Shown here piece after piece: positions 42,178 to 50,838 of a stretch of 64,000 nt of DNA (its first letter is position 1; every line of letters starts with the position of its first letter). The notes under the pieces were generated by a model. That model made no database searches and was not told the DNA's origin. It saw only the letters and a list, made by a program, of their open reading frames with translations. Where the stretch lies: contig JAHLLJ010000001.1 of the NCBI GenBank assembly GCA_020444205.1, positions 1-64,000 on the forward strand, in the 5' to 3' direction. Source of the DNA: Deltaproteobacteria bacterium (GTDB lineage Bacteria > Desulfobacterota > Desulfarculia > Desulfarculales > Desulfarculaceae). The position numbers and the translations under genes are program-made.

Positions 42178-43350
42178 TTGGACGCCTACAGCCCTCTAAA
42201 GCAGATCAAAGTGTTGGACCTGACAGTCCTGTTGCCCGGGCCTTACTGCACCATGCTGCTGGCGGCCATGGGCGCCAAGGTGCTCAAGATCGAAAACCCC
42301 AAAAGCGGCGACTTGATGCGGGTCATGGCACCGGGCACCTTCAGCTACCTCAATGCTCAAAAGGAGCTTTTGAGCCTGGACCTCAAGAGCGAACCGGGGC
42401 GGGAAATATTTTTCGCCCTGGCCAGGGAGTGCGACGTGGTGGTGGAAGGTTTTCGGCCCGGGGTGGCCGCCCGCCTGGGAGTGGATTTTGACTCCGTGAC
42501 CCAAGCCAACCCCTCGATCATCTATTGCGCGCTATCTGGTTACGGCCAACAAGGTCCTTATGCCGAGCTACCGGCGCACGATATCAACCACATGGGCGTA
42601 GCCGGTTTGCTGGCCATTTCCGGGGACCCGGCTTCGGGCAAGCCGGAGTATCCCTACGGCCCGCAGTATTCCGACATGATCGGGGCCCTTTTCGGCGCCA
42701 ACGCCATCTTGGCCTCCCTGCTGGGGCGCGGGCCGGATGCCGAGGCCCACTTTCTGGACATATCCTTGACCGAGAGCGCGGGCATGCTGGTGATGCCCCG
42801 CTATTTGGACTTTCTGCAAAGGGGCGGACCCCCCAAGGAAGAATTCATGCGCCGGGGCCCCTATGAGGTCTTTGAAACCCGCGACCATAAGTTTTTGACC
42901 CTGGGCATTGTGGAAGACCACTTTTGGGTCAACTTCTGCAACGCGGCCGGGCTGTCCGAGCTGGCCCATGACCCGGAGCTGCAGGGCTGGAACGCCCGCA
43001 ACCGTCAAGCGCAGCGCCTAAAGCCCGTGCTGGAGCAGGCCTTCAAGCAGCGCGACCGTGAACAGTGGCTGGAAATTTTGCGCGACGCCGATGTCCCCGT
43101 GGCCCCGGTGCACGGCTTGGACCAGTGGGCCGAAGACCCCCAGTTGTTGGCGCGCGGCTTCTTCCGCCCGGGTGCCCAGGGCGTCAACTCTCCGGCGGCC
43201 ATGCCTCACTTGCCGTTGCCGGGCCAGGCCGGAGCGGCCGAGGCTGCGGAGCCTGACATGCCTCTAGGCCGCGACACGGAAAAATGGCTGCAAGCCCAGG
43301 GGCTCGACTCCCGGGAGATAGCCTCTTTGCGCGAGCAAAAGGTCATTTGA
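42178..43350 (+). CDS. Class III CoA-transferase (CaiB/BaiF/Frc family)
   Basis: A 390-residue class III CoA-transferase that moves CoA between carboxylic acids through an aspartyl-CoA intermediate. The N-terminal IKVLDLTVLLPGPYCTMLLAAMGAKVLKIE start and the GFRPGVAARLGVD segment are family signatures. The likely catalytic Asp is in PQYSDMIGALFGA. The TTG start has AAGGAA 8 bases upstream and gives an MDAYSPL N-terminus. The gene follows gntR by 52 bases and precedes an acyl-CoA dehydrogenase, so it probably activates the pathway acid using a product CoA ester. The acid is not identifiable from sequence; formate, carnitine, mesaconate, succinate-type and aromatic succinate substrates all occur in the family. 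Confidence 0.9.
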   Translation: MDAYSPLKQIKVLDLTVLLPGPYCTMLLAAMGAKVLKIENPKSGDLMRVMAPGTFSYLNAQKELLSLDLKSEPGREIFFALARECDVVVEGFRPGVAARLGVDFDSVTQANPSIIYCALSGYGQQGPYAELPAHDINHMGVAGLLAISGDPASGKPEYPYGPQYSDMIGALFGANAILASLLGRGPDAEAHFLDISLTESAGMLVMPRYLDFLQRGGPPKEEFMRRGPYEVFETRDHKFLTLGIVEDHFWVNFCNAAGLSELAHDPELQGWNARNRQAQRLKPVLEQAFKQRDREQWLEILRDADVPVAPVHGLDQWAEDPQLLARGFFRPGAQGVNSPAAMPHLPLPGQAGAAEAAEPDMPLGRDTEKWLQAQGLDSREIASLREQKVI

Positions 43351-43390
43351 TCCACAGCCAAACATTCATCCCCAGCAAGGTGACCTGAAT

Positions 43391-44533
43391 ATGGAAATTG
43401 AACTGAATGAACAGCAGCGGATCATAAAGGACAGTGTGCGCAAGTTTCTTACCAAGGAGATAGCTCCTTTGGTGGAGGAGTACGAAACCCAGCGCAAATA
43501 TATAACCAAGGACATCGTCAAGAAGCTGGAAGACTGCGGCTATGCCAGCGGCCTGGTGCCCGAGGAACAAGGCGGCCTGGGCCTGGACTACCTTACCTAT
43601 GGCCTCATGGTGGAGGAGCTGAGCCGCATCTGGCCCTCCTTGCGCACCCTGGTGACCTCCTCGGCCCTGGCCACCAAGCTTATCGCCCGGGTGGGCTCGC
43701 CTGAGCAGCAAGAGAAGTTCCTGCCTCGGCTCATGGCCATGGATGAGTTGGCCTGCTTTGCCCTTACCGAACCCAACGTGGGCTCGGACACCGCCGCCTT
43801 GGAAACCAAGGCCGAGCGCCACGGCGATCATTACGTAATCAACGGCACCAAGACGCTGATCACCGGAGGCAGTTTGGCCGACCTGGTGCTGGTCTATGCC
43901 AAGGTCAAGGGTGGCCAAGGGCTCACCGCCTTTTTGGTGCACAAGAGCGAGTCAGACTACGAGGCTCGCGACATTCGTAAGATGGGCATGCACGCCTCGC
44001 CCCTGTCGGAGCTGGCTTTCGTGGACTGCCGGGTGCCCGACGCCAACCGTCTGGGCCAAGAGGGCGAGGGGCAGCGCATTGCCTTGAGCGGGCTCAACGC
44101 GGGGCGGGTCAACGTTACCTTCGCGGTGGTGGGCCTGGGTCAGGCCGCCTTGGAGGCCTCCATACGCTACGCCCAGGAGAGGGTGCAGTTCGGCAAGGCC
44201 ATCGCCAGTTTCCAGATGGTGCAGGACATGATCGTGCGGATGGCCATGAAGGTGGACATCTCGCGCATGCTGGGCTTTCGGGCCGCTTCGCTGCTGGACA
44301 GAGGAGTGGACTGCCGCCGCGAGGCGTCCTTTGCCAAGCTCTATGCCACCGAGGCCATGGTGGAGGTCTGCAATCAGGCCATCCAGGTGCACGGGGGCTA
44401 TGGCTACACCTCGGAGTTTCCGGTGGAGCGCTACTTCCGCGACATACGCCATCTGACCATGGCCGAGGGCACCACTCAAATACAAAAGCTCTTGTTGGGG
44501 CGGGAGATTCTGGGGGTGTCGGCCTTCAAGTAG
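43391..44533 (+). CDS. Acyl-CoA dehydrogenase
   Basis: A 380-residue FAD-dependent acyl-CoA dehydrogenase forming a trans-2-enoyl-CoA and passing electrons to ETF. FAD and substrate motifs are ACFALTEPNVGSDTAAL, KTLITGGSLADL, and RVQFGKAIASFQMVQDMI. The GYTSEFPVERYFRDIRHLTMAEGTTQIQ segment near the C-terminus includes the AEGT position of the catalytic base and the conserved Arg. The length equals short-chain, glutaryl-type and CaiA-like dehydrogenases, so chain length of the substrate is not fixed. It lies 40 bases after the CoA-transferase gene. Etf genes are not in the window. Confidence 0.92.
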   Translation: MEIELNEQQRIIKDSVRKFLTKEIAPLVEEYETQRKYITKDIVKKLEDCGYASGLVPEEQGGLGLDYLTYGLMVEELSRIWPSLRTLVTSSALATKLIARVGSPEQQEKFLPRLMAMDELACFALTEPNVGSDTAALETKAERHGDHYVINGTKTLITGGSLADLVLVYAKVKGGQGLTAFLVHKSESDYEARDIRKMGMHASPLSELAFVDCRVPDANRLGQEGEGQRIALSGLNAGRVNVTFAVVGLGQAALEASIRYAQERVQFGKAIASFQMVQDMIVRMAMKVDISRMLGFRAASLLDRGVDCRREASFAKLYATEAMVEVCNQAIQVHGGYGYTSEFPVERYFRDIRHLTMAEGTTQIQKLLLGREILGVSAFK

Positions 44534-44591
44534 CCAAAGGATGACCGCTGTTAGCTGCGATCGTTTGGGGAGGAAATTTCAGGAGGGAAAA

Positions 44592-45374
44592 ATGGACCTG
44601 GGAGTCAAAGGAAAAAACGTATTCATCAATGGCGGCGGAGAGGGAATCGGGGTTCTGGTGGCCCAGATGTTGGCCGCAGAGGGGGCCAAGCTGGCCCTGA
44701 CCGATATAAACGGGGACAAGGTAAAGGAAACAGCGGACAAGGTAAAGGCCATGGGCGGCGAGTGCTTATGGTTCCAGGTGGACGTCACCCAGCAGGAGCA
44801 GATGGAGCAGGCTGTTAAACAGGCCATGGAACAGATGGGCAACATCGATATCCTGGTGCACATCCCCGGCCGGGGCGAGCGCAAACCCTTCCAGAAATCC
44901 AATAAGGAAGACTGGGACTTTGCCCTCAACCTGAACCTCATGGGCCCGCTTTATTCCACCAAGGCGGTATTGGACGGCATGATCGCCAACCAAGGCGGCT
45001 CCATCGTTTACGTGGTCTCTGACGCCGGAAGGGTGGGCGAGGTGAACAACCCGGTCTACTCCGCGGCCAAGGGCGGGGTCATCGCCTTTAGCAAGTCCCT
45101 GGCCCGGGAGCTGGGTCGCCACCTTATCCGGGTGAACTGCGTGGCCCTGTCGGCCATGGATACCCCGGGCGGGCGCAAGTACCAGCAGCAGATCGCCGAG
45201 CGCAAGGGCATCTCCCTGGAGCAGCTTCACAAGAACTTCATGTCGGTCTACCTGATTCGGCGTTTTGGCCAACCTCAGGACGCGGCCGACGCCGTTTGCT
45301 TCCTGTGCTCCAGCCGGGCTGGTTGGATCACCGGCCAGACCCTGAGCGTAAACGGCGGCTACGCCCTGTTCTAG
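44592..45374 (+). CDS. Short-chain dehydrogenase/reductase (3-hydroxyacyl or ketoacyl type)
   Basis: A 260-residue classical SDR. The NAD(P)-binding motif is NGGGEGIG (in place of TGxxxGIG), an acidic LTDIN follows the second strand (NAD preferred), and the catalytic Ser and YSAAKGG (Tyr-x3-Lys) are present. C-terminal FLCSSRAGWITGQTLSVNGG is typical of FabG-like enzymes. I chose the ATG at 44592 because AGGAGGG lies 7 bases before it; the frame to 44541 has no such site. In this operon the likely reaction is oxidation of a 3-hydroxyacyl-CoA to the 3-ketoacyl-CoA, but reduction of a ketone is equally possible. Confidence 0.9.
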   Translation: MDLGVKGKNVFINGGGEGIGVLVAQMLAAEGAKLALTDINGDKVKETADKVKAMGGECLWFQVDVTQQEQMEQAVKQAMEQMGNIDILVHIPGRGERKPFQKSNKEDWDFALNLNLMGPLYSTKAVLDGMIANQGGSIVYVVSDAGRVGEVNNPVYSAAKGGVIAFSKSLARELGRHLIRVNCVALSAMDTPGGRKYQQQIAERKGISLEQLHKNFMSVYLIRRFGQPQDAADAVCFLCSSRAGWITGQTLSVNGGYALF

Positions 45375-45417
45375 GCATGGCCCGGCACTACGAACCCAAA
45401 ACCTGGGAGGAAGCATT

Positions 45418-46314
45418 GTGACGGTGATAGCGCAAATGCTGGGCACCAAGTACCCGGTGATTCAAGGAGCCATGGGGGTGATTTGCAATCCGGAGATGGT
45501 GGCCGCGGTATCCCAGGCCGGAGGATTCGGCGTGTTGGGCTCGGCTTTTCAGGACGACGCCGATGAGCTGCGCCGCCAGATCCAGCAGGTCCGGGCCCTG
45601 ACCGGCAAACCGTTTGGGGCCAACCTGACCGTGCTCAACCCCCGCTGCGCCGAGATGGCCCAGGTGATGGTGGAGATGGGCCTGAAGGCCATAACCACCA
45701 GCGCGGGCGATCCCGGCCCCTTGGTGGAACAGCTGCATCCTTATGGGGTGAAGGTGCTGCACGTGTGCCCCAGCGTGGACAAGGCGGTGAAGGCCCAGGC
45801 CGCGGGGGTGGACGCGGTGATTGCCGAAGGCGGCGAGTCCGGCGGCATCCAGGGGCGGGACGCGGTCTCCACCATGGTGCTGGTGCCGGCGGCGGCCGAC
45901 GCGGTGGATCTGCCGGTGGTGGCGGCCGGGGGTATCGGGGACTCGCGCGGCTATCGCGCCGCCCTGGCCCTGGGGGCTCAGGGAGTGCAAGTGGGCACCC
46001 GTTTCATCGCCTCCACCGAGTGCGTGGCCCATCAAAGCTACAAAGAGGGCATCTGCCGGGCCGGGGAAGGCGACACCTTCCTGGTGAGACGCACCGGGCG
46101 CATATGGGTGCGGGTGCTGCCCACGGAGCTGGCCCTGCGAATTCGCCAGGACGACACCGGGGAGCTGGCCGCTTCCATCCCCCGGCAAAACATAGGCAAG
46201 GCCTGGCTGGACGGCGATCTTGACGCCTACACCCTGGCCGCCGGGCAGGTGGCCGGGCTGGTGCGCGAGATAAAGCCCGTGGGCGAGATAATCGAGGAGA
46301 TGGTTTCAGTTTAG
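45418..46314 (+). CDS. Flavin oxidoreductase, nitronate monooxygenase/FabK-like
   Basis: A 298-residue FMN TIM-barrel protein of the 2-nitropropane dioxygenase/NMO and FabK group. It has YPVIQGAMGVICNPEMVAAV, the VAAGGIGDSRGYRAALALGA phosphate-binding strand and GVQVGTRFIASTECVAHQ. In NMO and FabK the loop reads E-A-G-G-H-x-G with a catalytic His; here it reads ESGGIQGR, so the His is replaced by Ile. True nitronate oxidation is therefore doubtful; reduction of an enoyl or enone intermediate is more likely in an acyl-CoA operon. The GTG start has GGGAGGA 6-7 bases upstream. It follows the SDR gene by 43 bases. Confidence 0.85.
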   Translation: MTVIAQMLGTKYPVIQGAMGVICNPEMVAAVSQAGGFGVLGSAFQDDADELRRQIQQVRALTGKPFGANLTVLNPRCAEMAQVMVEMGLKAITTSAGDPGPLVEQLHPYGVKVLHVCPSVDKAVKAQAAGVDAVIAEGGESGGIQGRDAVSTMVLVPAAADAVDLPVVAAGGIGDSRGYRAALALGAQGVQVGTRFIASTECVAHQSYKEGICRAGEGDTFLVRRTGRIWVRVLPTELALRIRQDDTGELAASIPRQNIGKAWLDGDLDAYTLAAGQVAGLVREIKPVGEIIEEMVSV

Positions 46315-46412
46315 AAAACCTGATCTTCATTAATTGGAGATAAACGAATTTGACGCCGCTCTTGGGGAGGGAAGCCCGCACAGCGGTTCGCTGAATCCAT
46401 GGGGTAGACAGG

Positions 46413-47999
46413 ATGCTCATAAATGTAAGCAGGTTGATGAAACTGACCGCCCTCCGCTATTGGGACGCTCCGGCGCTGTACAACGTGGAAAGGGAGCGTG
46501 GCTTTTCCTTTGGTGAACTGCATGAGTTGACCAACCGGATATGCCACCTGCTGGAGGGCAAGTTCCATCTGGGTGAGGGTGACTGCTATGCCACCCTGCT
46601 GGAAAACGACAATATAGGCATTTTCCATCTGTGGATGGCCAAGGCCAAGCCCACCGCCCTTTGGCTGGGCATACGCGACTCCAAGAAGGAGCATCTGCAC
46701 CAGATCGATTGGGCCGAGGCCAAGGTGATCTTCATCGAAGAGCCCCTGGTGGGGGAGTATTACCAGGACCTAGAGGAACGGGGCATCCAAATCGTGTGCA
46801 TGGATAAGCCCACCAAGGAAGTCCCCGGGGTGTACTACTTTTGGGACTTGCTGCCCCAGGCCTCCAGCCAGGACCCGGACCATGAGTTCGACTACGAGGA
46901 CGCTGACAAGCACCTGGCCTTTTTGCGCTTCACCGGCGGCACCACCGGCCAGCCCAAGTGCACCATGTACAGCATCGCTAACATGTACAGCGCCGGCCTC
47001 AACCCTATTCACTACATAGAGCTGTTTCCCTTTGACCAGCCCAAGACCTTGCTCTCCACTCCCATTACCCACGCCGCAGGGGCGGTGGTGCTGCCCAACC
47101 ACTTCAAGGGCGGCGAGCTGCTCACCCTGAACAAGGTGGACATCGACCTGATGTGCCAGAGCGTGGCCAAATCCAGAGTGGACCTCATCTACACTGTGCC
47201 CACGGTGCTTTATCGTATGTTGGATATGGGCCTGACCCGGAAGTACGACCTGAGCAGTCTCAGGACCATCCGCTACGGCGCCTCGCCCATCTCCCCCAGC
47301 AAACTGGAAGAGCTGGTAAACCAGTTCGGCAAGATATTCGTGCAGGGCTACGCTTCTACCGAGTGCTGGCCTCCGGCCACGGTGCTGGGCCGCGCTGATC
47401 ACGCCTTTGAGACCCAGGAGCAACGGCAGGTGCTCAAATCGGTGGGCTCGGCGGTGCCTGGGGTAGAGGTGATGATCTGCGATGAAAACGGCCAAGAGGT
47501 GGACAACGGCCAGGAGGGCGAGATCTGGATTCGGGGCGGCAACACCATTGCCGGCTACTACAAGGACCCGGAGCAGACCAAGGCCAACTTCAGCGAAAAC
47601 GGCTTTTGGAAATCCGGCGACATCGGCTACATGGACCCCATGGGGCGCATCTACCTGGTGGACCGCAAAAAGGACATGATCATCACCGGCGGCTTCAATG
47701 TCTACGCCCAGGAGGTGGAGAACGTGCTCAATGCCCACCCATCGGTGGAGAACTCGGCAGTGGTGGGCATGCCTGATGAATATTGGGGCGAGGCGGTGTG
47801 CGGAGTAGTGGTGCTCAAGGAGGGCGTTGCCATGGAACAGGAAGAGATAATCGCCTTTTGCAAGGAAAACCTTACCCGCTACAAGGTGCCCAAAAGCATC
47901 GAGTTCGTAGACGAACTGCCCATGAGCGCGGTGGGCAAGGTGTTGCGCCGGGAGGTACGCAAGAAATACTGGGATGATGGCGGACGCAATATCAATTAG
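46413..47999 (+). CDS. Acyl-CoA synthetase (AMP-forming)
   Basis: A 528-residue adenylate-forming ligase making an acyl-CoA from acid, ATP and CoA. The P-loop is FTGGTTGQPK (near residue 172), followed by QGYASTE (A5 motif), the GEIWIRG and SGDIGYMDPMG motifs and DRKKDMIITGGFNVYAQEVE hinge. The catalytic lysine is in PMSAVGKVLRRE near the C-terminus, so the enzyme should be active. The length fits fatty acid, carnitine/betaine (CaiC) and aromatic acid ligases. It lies about 100 bases after the flavoenzyme gene with no evident terminator between them. Together with a CoA-transferase the operon has two ways to activate acids, one ATP-driven. Confidence 0.93.
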   Translation: MLINVSRLMKLTALRYWDAPALYNVERERGFSFGELHELTNRICHLLEGKFHLGEGDCYATLLENDNIGIFHLWMAKAKPTALWLGIRDSKKEHLHQIDWAEAKVIFIEEPLVGEYYQDLEERGIQIVCMDKPTKEVPGVYYFWDLLPQASSQDPDHEFDYEDADKHLAFLRFTGGTTGQPKCTMYSIANMYSAGLNPIHYIELFPFDQPKTLLSTPITHAAGAVVLPNHFKGGELLTLNKVDIDLMCQSVAKSRVDLIYTVPTVLYRMLDMGLTRKYDLSSLRTIRYGASPISPSKLEELVNQFGKIFVQGYASTECWPPATVLGRADHAFETQEQRQVLKSVGSAVPGVEVMICDENGQEVDNGQEGEIWIRGGNTIAGYYKDPEQTKANFSENGFWKSGDIGYMDPMGRIYLVDRKKDMIITGGFNVYAQEVENVLNAHPSVENSAVVGMPDEYWGEAVCGVVVLKEGVAMEQEEIIAFCKENLTRYKVPKSIEFVDELPMSAVGKVLRREVRKKYWDDGGRNIN

Positions 48000-48106
48000 C
48001 CCGCACTTGGGTGATGGAGCGTCGCCCTATATAACTATTAGGCAGACCACAGAGGCCTCGGCGAAAAAAATAACAACCCATTCTTTGAAAGAAAATGTGT
48101 GCCTGA

Positions 48107-49078
48107 ATGATTGAACAAGTCTCGCCTGATTTTTTCCGTGTGCAGATTCCCTTGCCGGAGAGCCCCTTGAAGTACCTGAACTCCTATTTCATCCTGGGGG
48201 AGCCGCGCAACCTGATCGTGGACACCGGGCTCAACCGCGAAGAATGCCGCGAGGCCATGACCCAGGCCATCGGCGAGCTTGAGCTTGACCTGGATCGCAC
48301 CGATTTTTTCATCACCCATTTGCACGCCGACCACTTCGCCCTGACCTCCAAGGTGGCTGGGAAGAGCAGCCGCATATTTTTCAACCGGCCCGAGGCGGAG
48401 CTCATCGAGGCGCATACCGGCTGGGAGCCCATGATCAACTTTGGCGGGCTAAACGGGTTTCCCCAGGATGAGCTAAGAGCCGCCCTGGAGAACCACCCCG
48501 GCTACAAGCACGGCTCCGAGTGGGTGCCCGAACTGAGCCTGATAAACGACGGCGACCGTTTGTCCGTGGGCGAGTACAATTTCACCTGCCTGGTAACCCC
48601 GGGCCACACCCTGGGCCACACCTGCCTGTGGGAGGAAGAGCGGGGCATCCTGGTGGCCGGAGACCACATCCTGGGCGACATCACCCCCAACATTCAGTGC
48701 TGGAAAGACGACTATGATCCCCTGGCCAGTTACTTGGACAGCCTGGAGCGGGTGGCCGGGTTGCCGGTGCGCCTGACCCTGCCCGGCCACCGCAGCCTGG
48801 TGGCCGACTGCCAGGCACGCATCAAGGAGCTTGCCGAGCATCATCATCACCGCTTGGCCGAGATATTGGATATCCTGGCGGGCGGCTCCTACGATGCCTA
48901 TCAGACCGCCGCGCGCATGAGCTGGGACATCAAGTGCGACACCTGGGAGGAGTTCCCGGTGGCCCAGAAGTGGTTTGCCACCGGCGAGGCCATGGCCCAT
49001 TTGCGCTACCTGGAAAACAAGCAGGAGGTGGTGCTGGATGATCGCGACGGGGTCAGGGTTTACCGCCTACCAGGCTAA
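48107..49078 (+). CDS. MBL-fold hydrolase (LACTB2/thioesterase-like)
   Basis: A 323-residue metallo-beta-lactamase-fold hydrolase with complete metal motifs: THLHADHFAL (HxHxDH, residues about 66-73), a TPGHTLGHTCLW His, AGDHILGDITPN with the bridging Asp, and LPGHRSL. The C-terminal 80 residues form a small helical domain, as in LACTB2-like proteins, containing SYDAYQTAARMSW and an AHLRYLENK ending. The function in an acyl-CoA operon could be thioester hydrolysis. The last 198 bases are repeated at 50471-50668. It follows the synthetase by about 107 bases, including an AT-rich stretch at 48030-48040, and may have its own promoter. Confidence 0.88.
   Translation: MIEQVSPDFFRVQIPLPESPLKYLNSYFILGEPRNLIVDTGLNREECREAMTQAIGELELDLDRTDFFITHLHADHFALTSKVAGKSSRIFFNRPEAELIEAHTGWEPMINFGGLNGFPQDELRAALENHPGYKHGSEWVPELSLINDGDRLSVGEYNFTCLVTPGHTLGHTCLWEEERGILVAGDHILGDITPNIQCWKDDYDPLASYLDSLERVAGLPVRLTLPGHRSLVADCQARIKELAEHHHHRLAEILDILAGGSYDAYQTAARMSWDIKCDTWEEFPVAQKWFATGEAMAHLRYLENKQEVVLDDRDGVRVYRLPG
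48881..49078 (+). repeat. Copy A of a 198-bp direct repeat (3' end of the MBL gene)
   Basis: The terminal 66 codons including the stop of the MBL gene recur at 50471-50668, 1590 bases further right, in the same orientation, frame and length. About 55 of 65 residues agree, and most nucleotide changes in the first 50 codons are silent. Confidence 0.9.
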
Positions 49079-49086
49079 CCTCAAGC

Positions 49087-50376
49087 CTAGTCCTTTGTGT
49101 GCCAGCGCTCCATGTGCTGCGCGTGGGTCTTCAGATAAGCCCCCGGCTCGTAGAACTTGTCGTAAAACTCCAGGTCCAGGTGGTGCGCCTGCAAATAGGT
49201 GATCAGGAAGATCGAAGGCACGGTTCCCGGGAACTTGCCGAAGGTGTCCAAGACATACTGCGCCTGCAGGGCCACGCACTCGCGGAAATCCTCATCATGC
49301 ACCTGGGCCGCCCGCCTTACCAGGGGAGAGTCCTTCCAAGGCCCGGGAGTCTCGGGATTAAAGGGCCCGCCCGGGCCGAATTTGCGCTTACAAACTGCGT
49401 CCACCGCCGCGCGCATGTCGGGATAATGGGGTGGGCAGGAAGCTTCCATAACCCCAGCCAGGCCGGTGGGGTTGGGGTAGGGCCAGTCCGGGTTATCGTC
49501 GTAGCGGAAGCCAAGCCCCGGAGCCTTGGGGTCGCCGGAAGCCCCTAGCACGGTGAAGGGGTCCACGCCGTTGAACATCCAACCGCCCAGGCCCATGGCC
49601 TGCAGCATAAGCGTGCCGGCGTAGCAACTCATGGATAGCTCGGTGCTCAGTTCGGCCAGGGACCACTGCTCCACAAAGGTCAGGGGCCAGAAGTTGTCCA
49701 CGTCCACCAGGTGCTTGAACTTGCCCAGGCCCGGGATGGCGCGCCCGTTGATGTCGTCTCTGAGCACCAGGCCGTTTTGCAGCATGTAGCATAGGCCTAG
49801 GAGCACGTGCTGGGCCAGGTCGCCCACCGGGATCACCAGCAGGGTGCCCGGGTGGTTGACCACCCAGGTGTTGTGGGCCTCCACGAATGGCACCTCGGGC
49901 GGCAGGCCCAAGCGCCCCTCTTGTATCTTCCTGATGCGCATGCGCAGGGCATCCAGCAGGGTGTTCAAATCCAGGGTGCCGTCGTCTTGCCGCTGGGCAA
50001 AAGGTTCGCTATCGCGGGCGTCGAGCAGATACACTCCGTCGTCGTCGGTGAAAAAGGTTTGGCTGGTGTGAAAGCCGGCGGCCGAGGGGAAGGTGCGGCC
50101 CCCGGCCGAGGCCGCGTAGTTGGACAAATACGGCGCGTAGATCTGGGCGCGGTAGATCAGGTGATGCCAACTGGTGTTGCCCCCACAGGCGGCCACCACC
50201 AACAGCTTTTCCAACTCAGACAGCGGCTTGGGGCGCTGCTGGGATTTGTAGGCAAAAACCCCGTCGGGAATCTCGGCCCCCTGGAAAAACCGGCGGGAGC
50301 GACGGCCGAGCAGGGCTTCGACTAGGCCAAAGGAAAGCATGTCCTGAAAACCGGGGGGCAAGCCATGAGCGCTCAT
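49087..50376 (-). CDS. Nitroreductase-like protein, about 430 aa, function unknown
   Basis: A 429-residue soluble protein. The N-terminal part resembles nitroreductase/SagB-like FMN enzymes: an FGLVEALLGRRSRRFFQG start (the basic RRS region that contacts FMN phosphate), PLSELEKLLVVAACGG, and an ASAGGRTFPSAAGFH loop followed by DDDGVYLLDARD. The second half has no motif I can name, and it is longer than simple nitroreductases. I chose the ATG at 50376; a GTG at 50391 is possible. It is transcribed leftward, opposite to the MBL operon, and ends 8 bases from the MBL stop. The gene sits between the two copies of the MBL 3' repeat. An oxidoreductase role is inferred from fold resemblance only. Confidence 0.6.
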   Translation of the reverse strand: MSAHGLPPGFQDMLSFGLVEALLGRRSRRFFQGAEIPDGVFAYKSQQRPKPLSELEKLLVVAACGGNTSWHHLIYRAQIYAPYLSNYAASAGGRTFPSAAGFHTSQTFFTDDDGVYLLDARDSEPFAQRQDDGTLDLNTLLDALRMRIRKIQEGRLGLPPEVPFVEAHNTWVVNHPGTLLVIPVGDLAQHVLLGLCYMLQNGLVLRDDINGRAIPGLGKFKHLVDVDNFWPLTFVEQWSLAELSTELSMSCYAGTLMLQAMGLGGWMFNGVDPFTVLGASGDPKAPGLGFRYDDNPDWPYPNPTGLAGVMEASCPPHYPDMRAAVDAVCKRKFGPGGPFNPETPGPWKDSPLVRRAAQVHDEDFRECVALQAQYVLDTFGKFPGTVPSIFLITYLQAHHLDLEFYDKFYEPGAYLKTHAQHMERWHTKD

Positions 50377-50391
50377 ACAAGTCCATCCCAC

Positions 50392-50838
50392 TATTTGAGT
50401 TAATGTTTACTGTAATAGTATGGATGGTTGGCGAGGCCCAAACAATGGGATGCGTGGGGCAGGCCGGGTCAGTGGCTCCTACGACGCTTATCAAACCGCC
50501 GCGCGCATGAGCTGGGACATCAAGTGCGACACTTGGGAGGAGTTCCCGATGGCCCAGAAGTGGTTCGCCACAGGCGAGGCCATGGCCCACTTGCGCTACC
50601 TGGAGAACAAGGGGGAAGTGGTGATGGGTGAGGTGGATGGAGTCAGGGTTTACGGGTTGGGAAGGTAGGGAAGGGAAGCTGAAGCTTTAGAGGTGTTGCT
50701 AAACGATCCTGAGCAGTTAGGAAGAGTCAAGGTGCCTTAGGCAGAGCCGGTCCTTGGCGATGAAGCGGATCGCCTAGTTAAAGTTACGTCGGAAGGTTGG
50801 GCCGCAGATTAGCTATCGCACCTTGTGGCTGAAAGGCG
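50392..50838. other. Intergenic patch holding the MBL remnant and a small palindrome
   Basis: Between the nitroreductase-like start and the end of the protease gene. It includes a TTACTGTAA palindrome (50407-50415) close to the nitroreductase-like gene, the repeat copy at 50471-50668, and about 170 bases (50669-50838) with no gene or signal that I can see. Confidence 0.45.
50471..50668 (+). pseudogene. Remnant of a second MBL-fold gene (copy B of the direct repeat)
   Basis: This segment encodes the last 65 residues of an MBL-like protein and a stop codon, matching 48881-49078 with no gap. The rest of the gene is absent, and the similarity begins abruptly at 50471. Differences are mostly third-base changes up to the final 20 codons, so the copy comes from a paralogue that was under selection rather than a fresh duplicate. 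It has no start codon and ribosome site of its own except a poor ATG frame from 50420. It is probably non-functional. Confidence 0.8.

Noticed and set aside
48881..50668. Interpretation of the nitroreductase-like gene and its flanking repeats as a transposon
   Set aside because: The repeats are coding sequence ends about 198 bases long, not insertion-sequence ends, and no transposase or target duplication is present.
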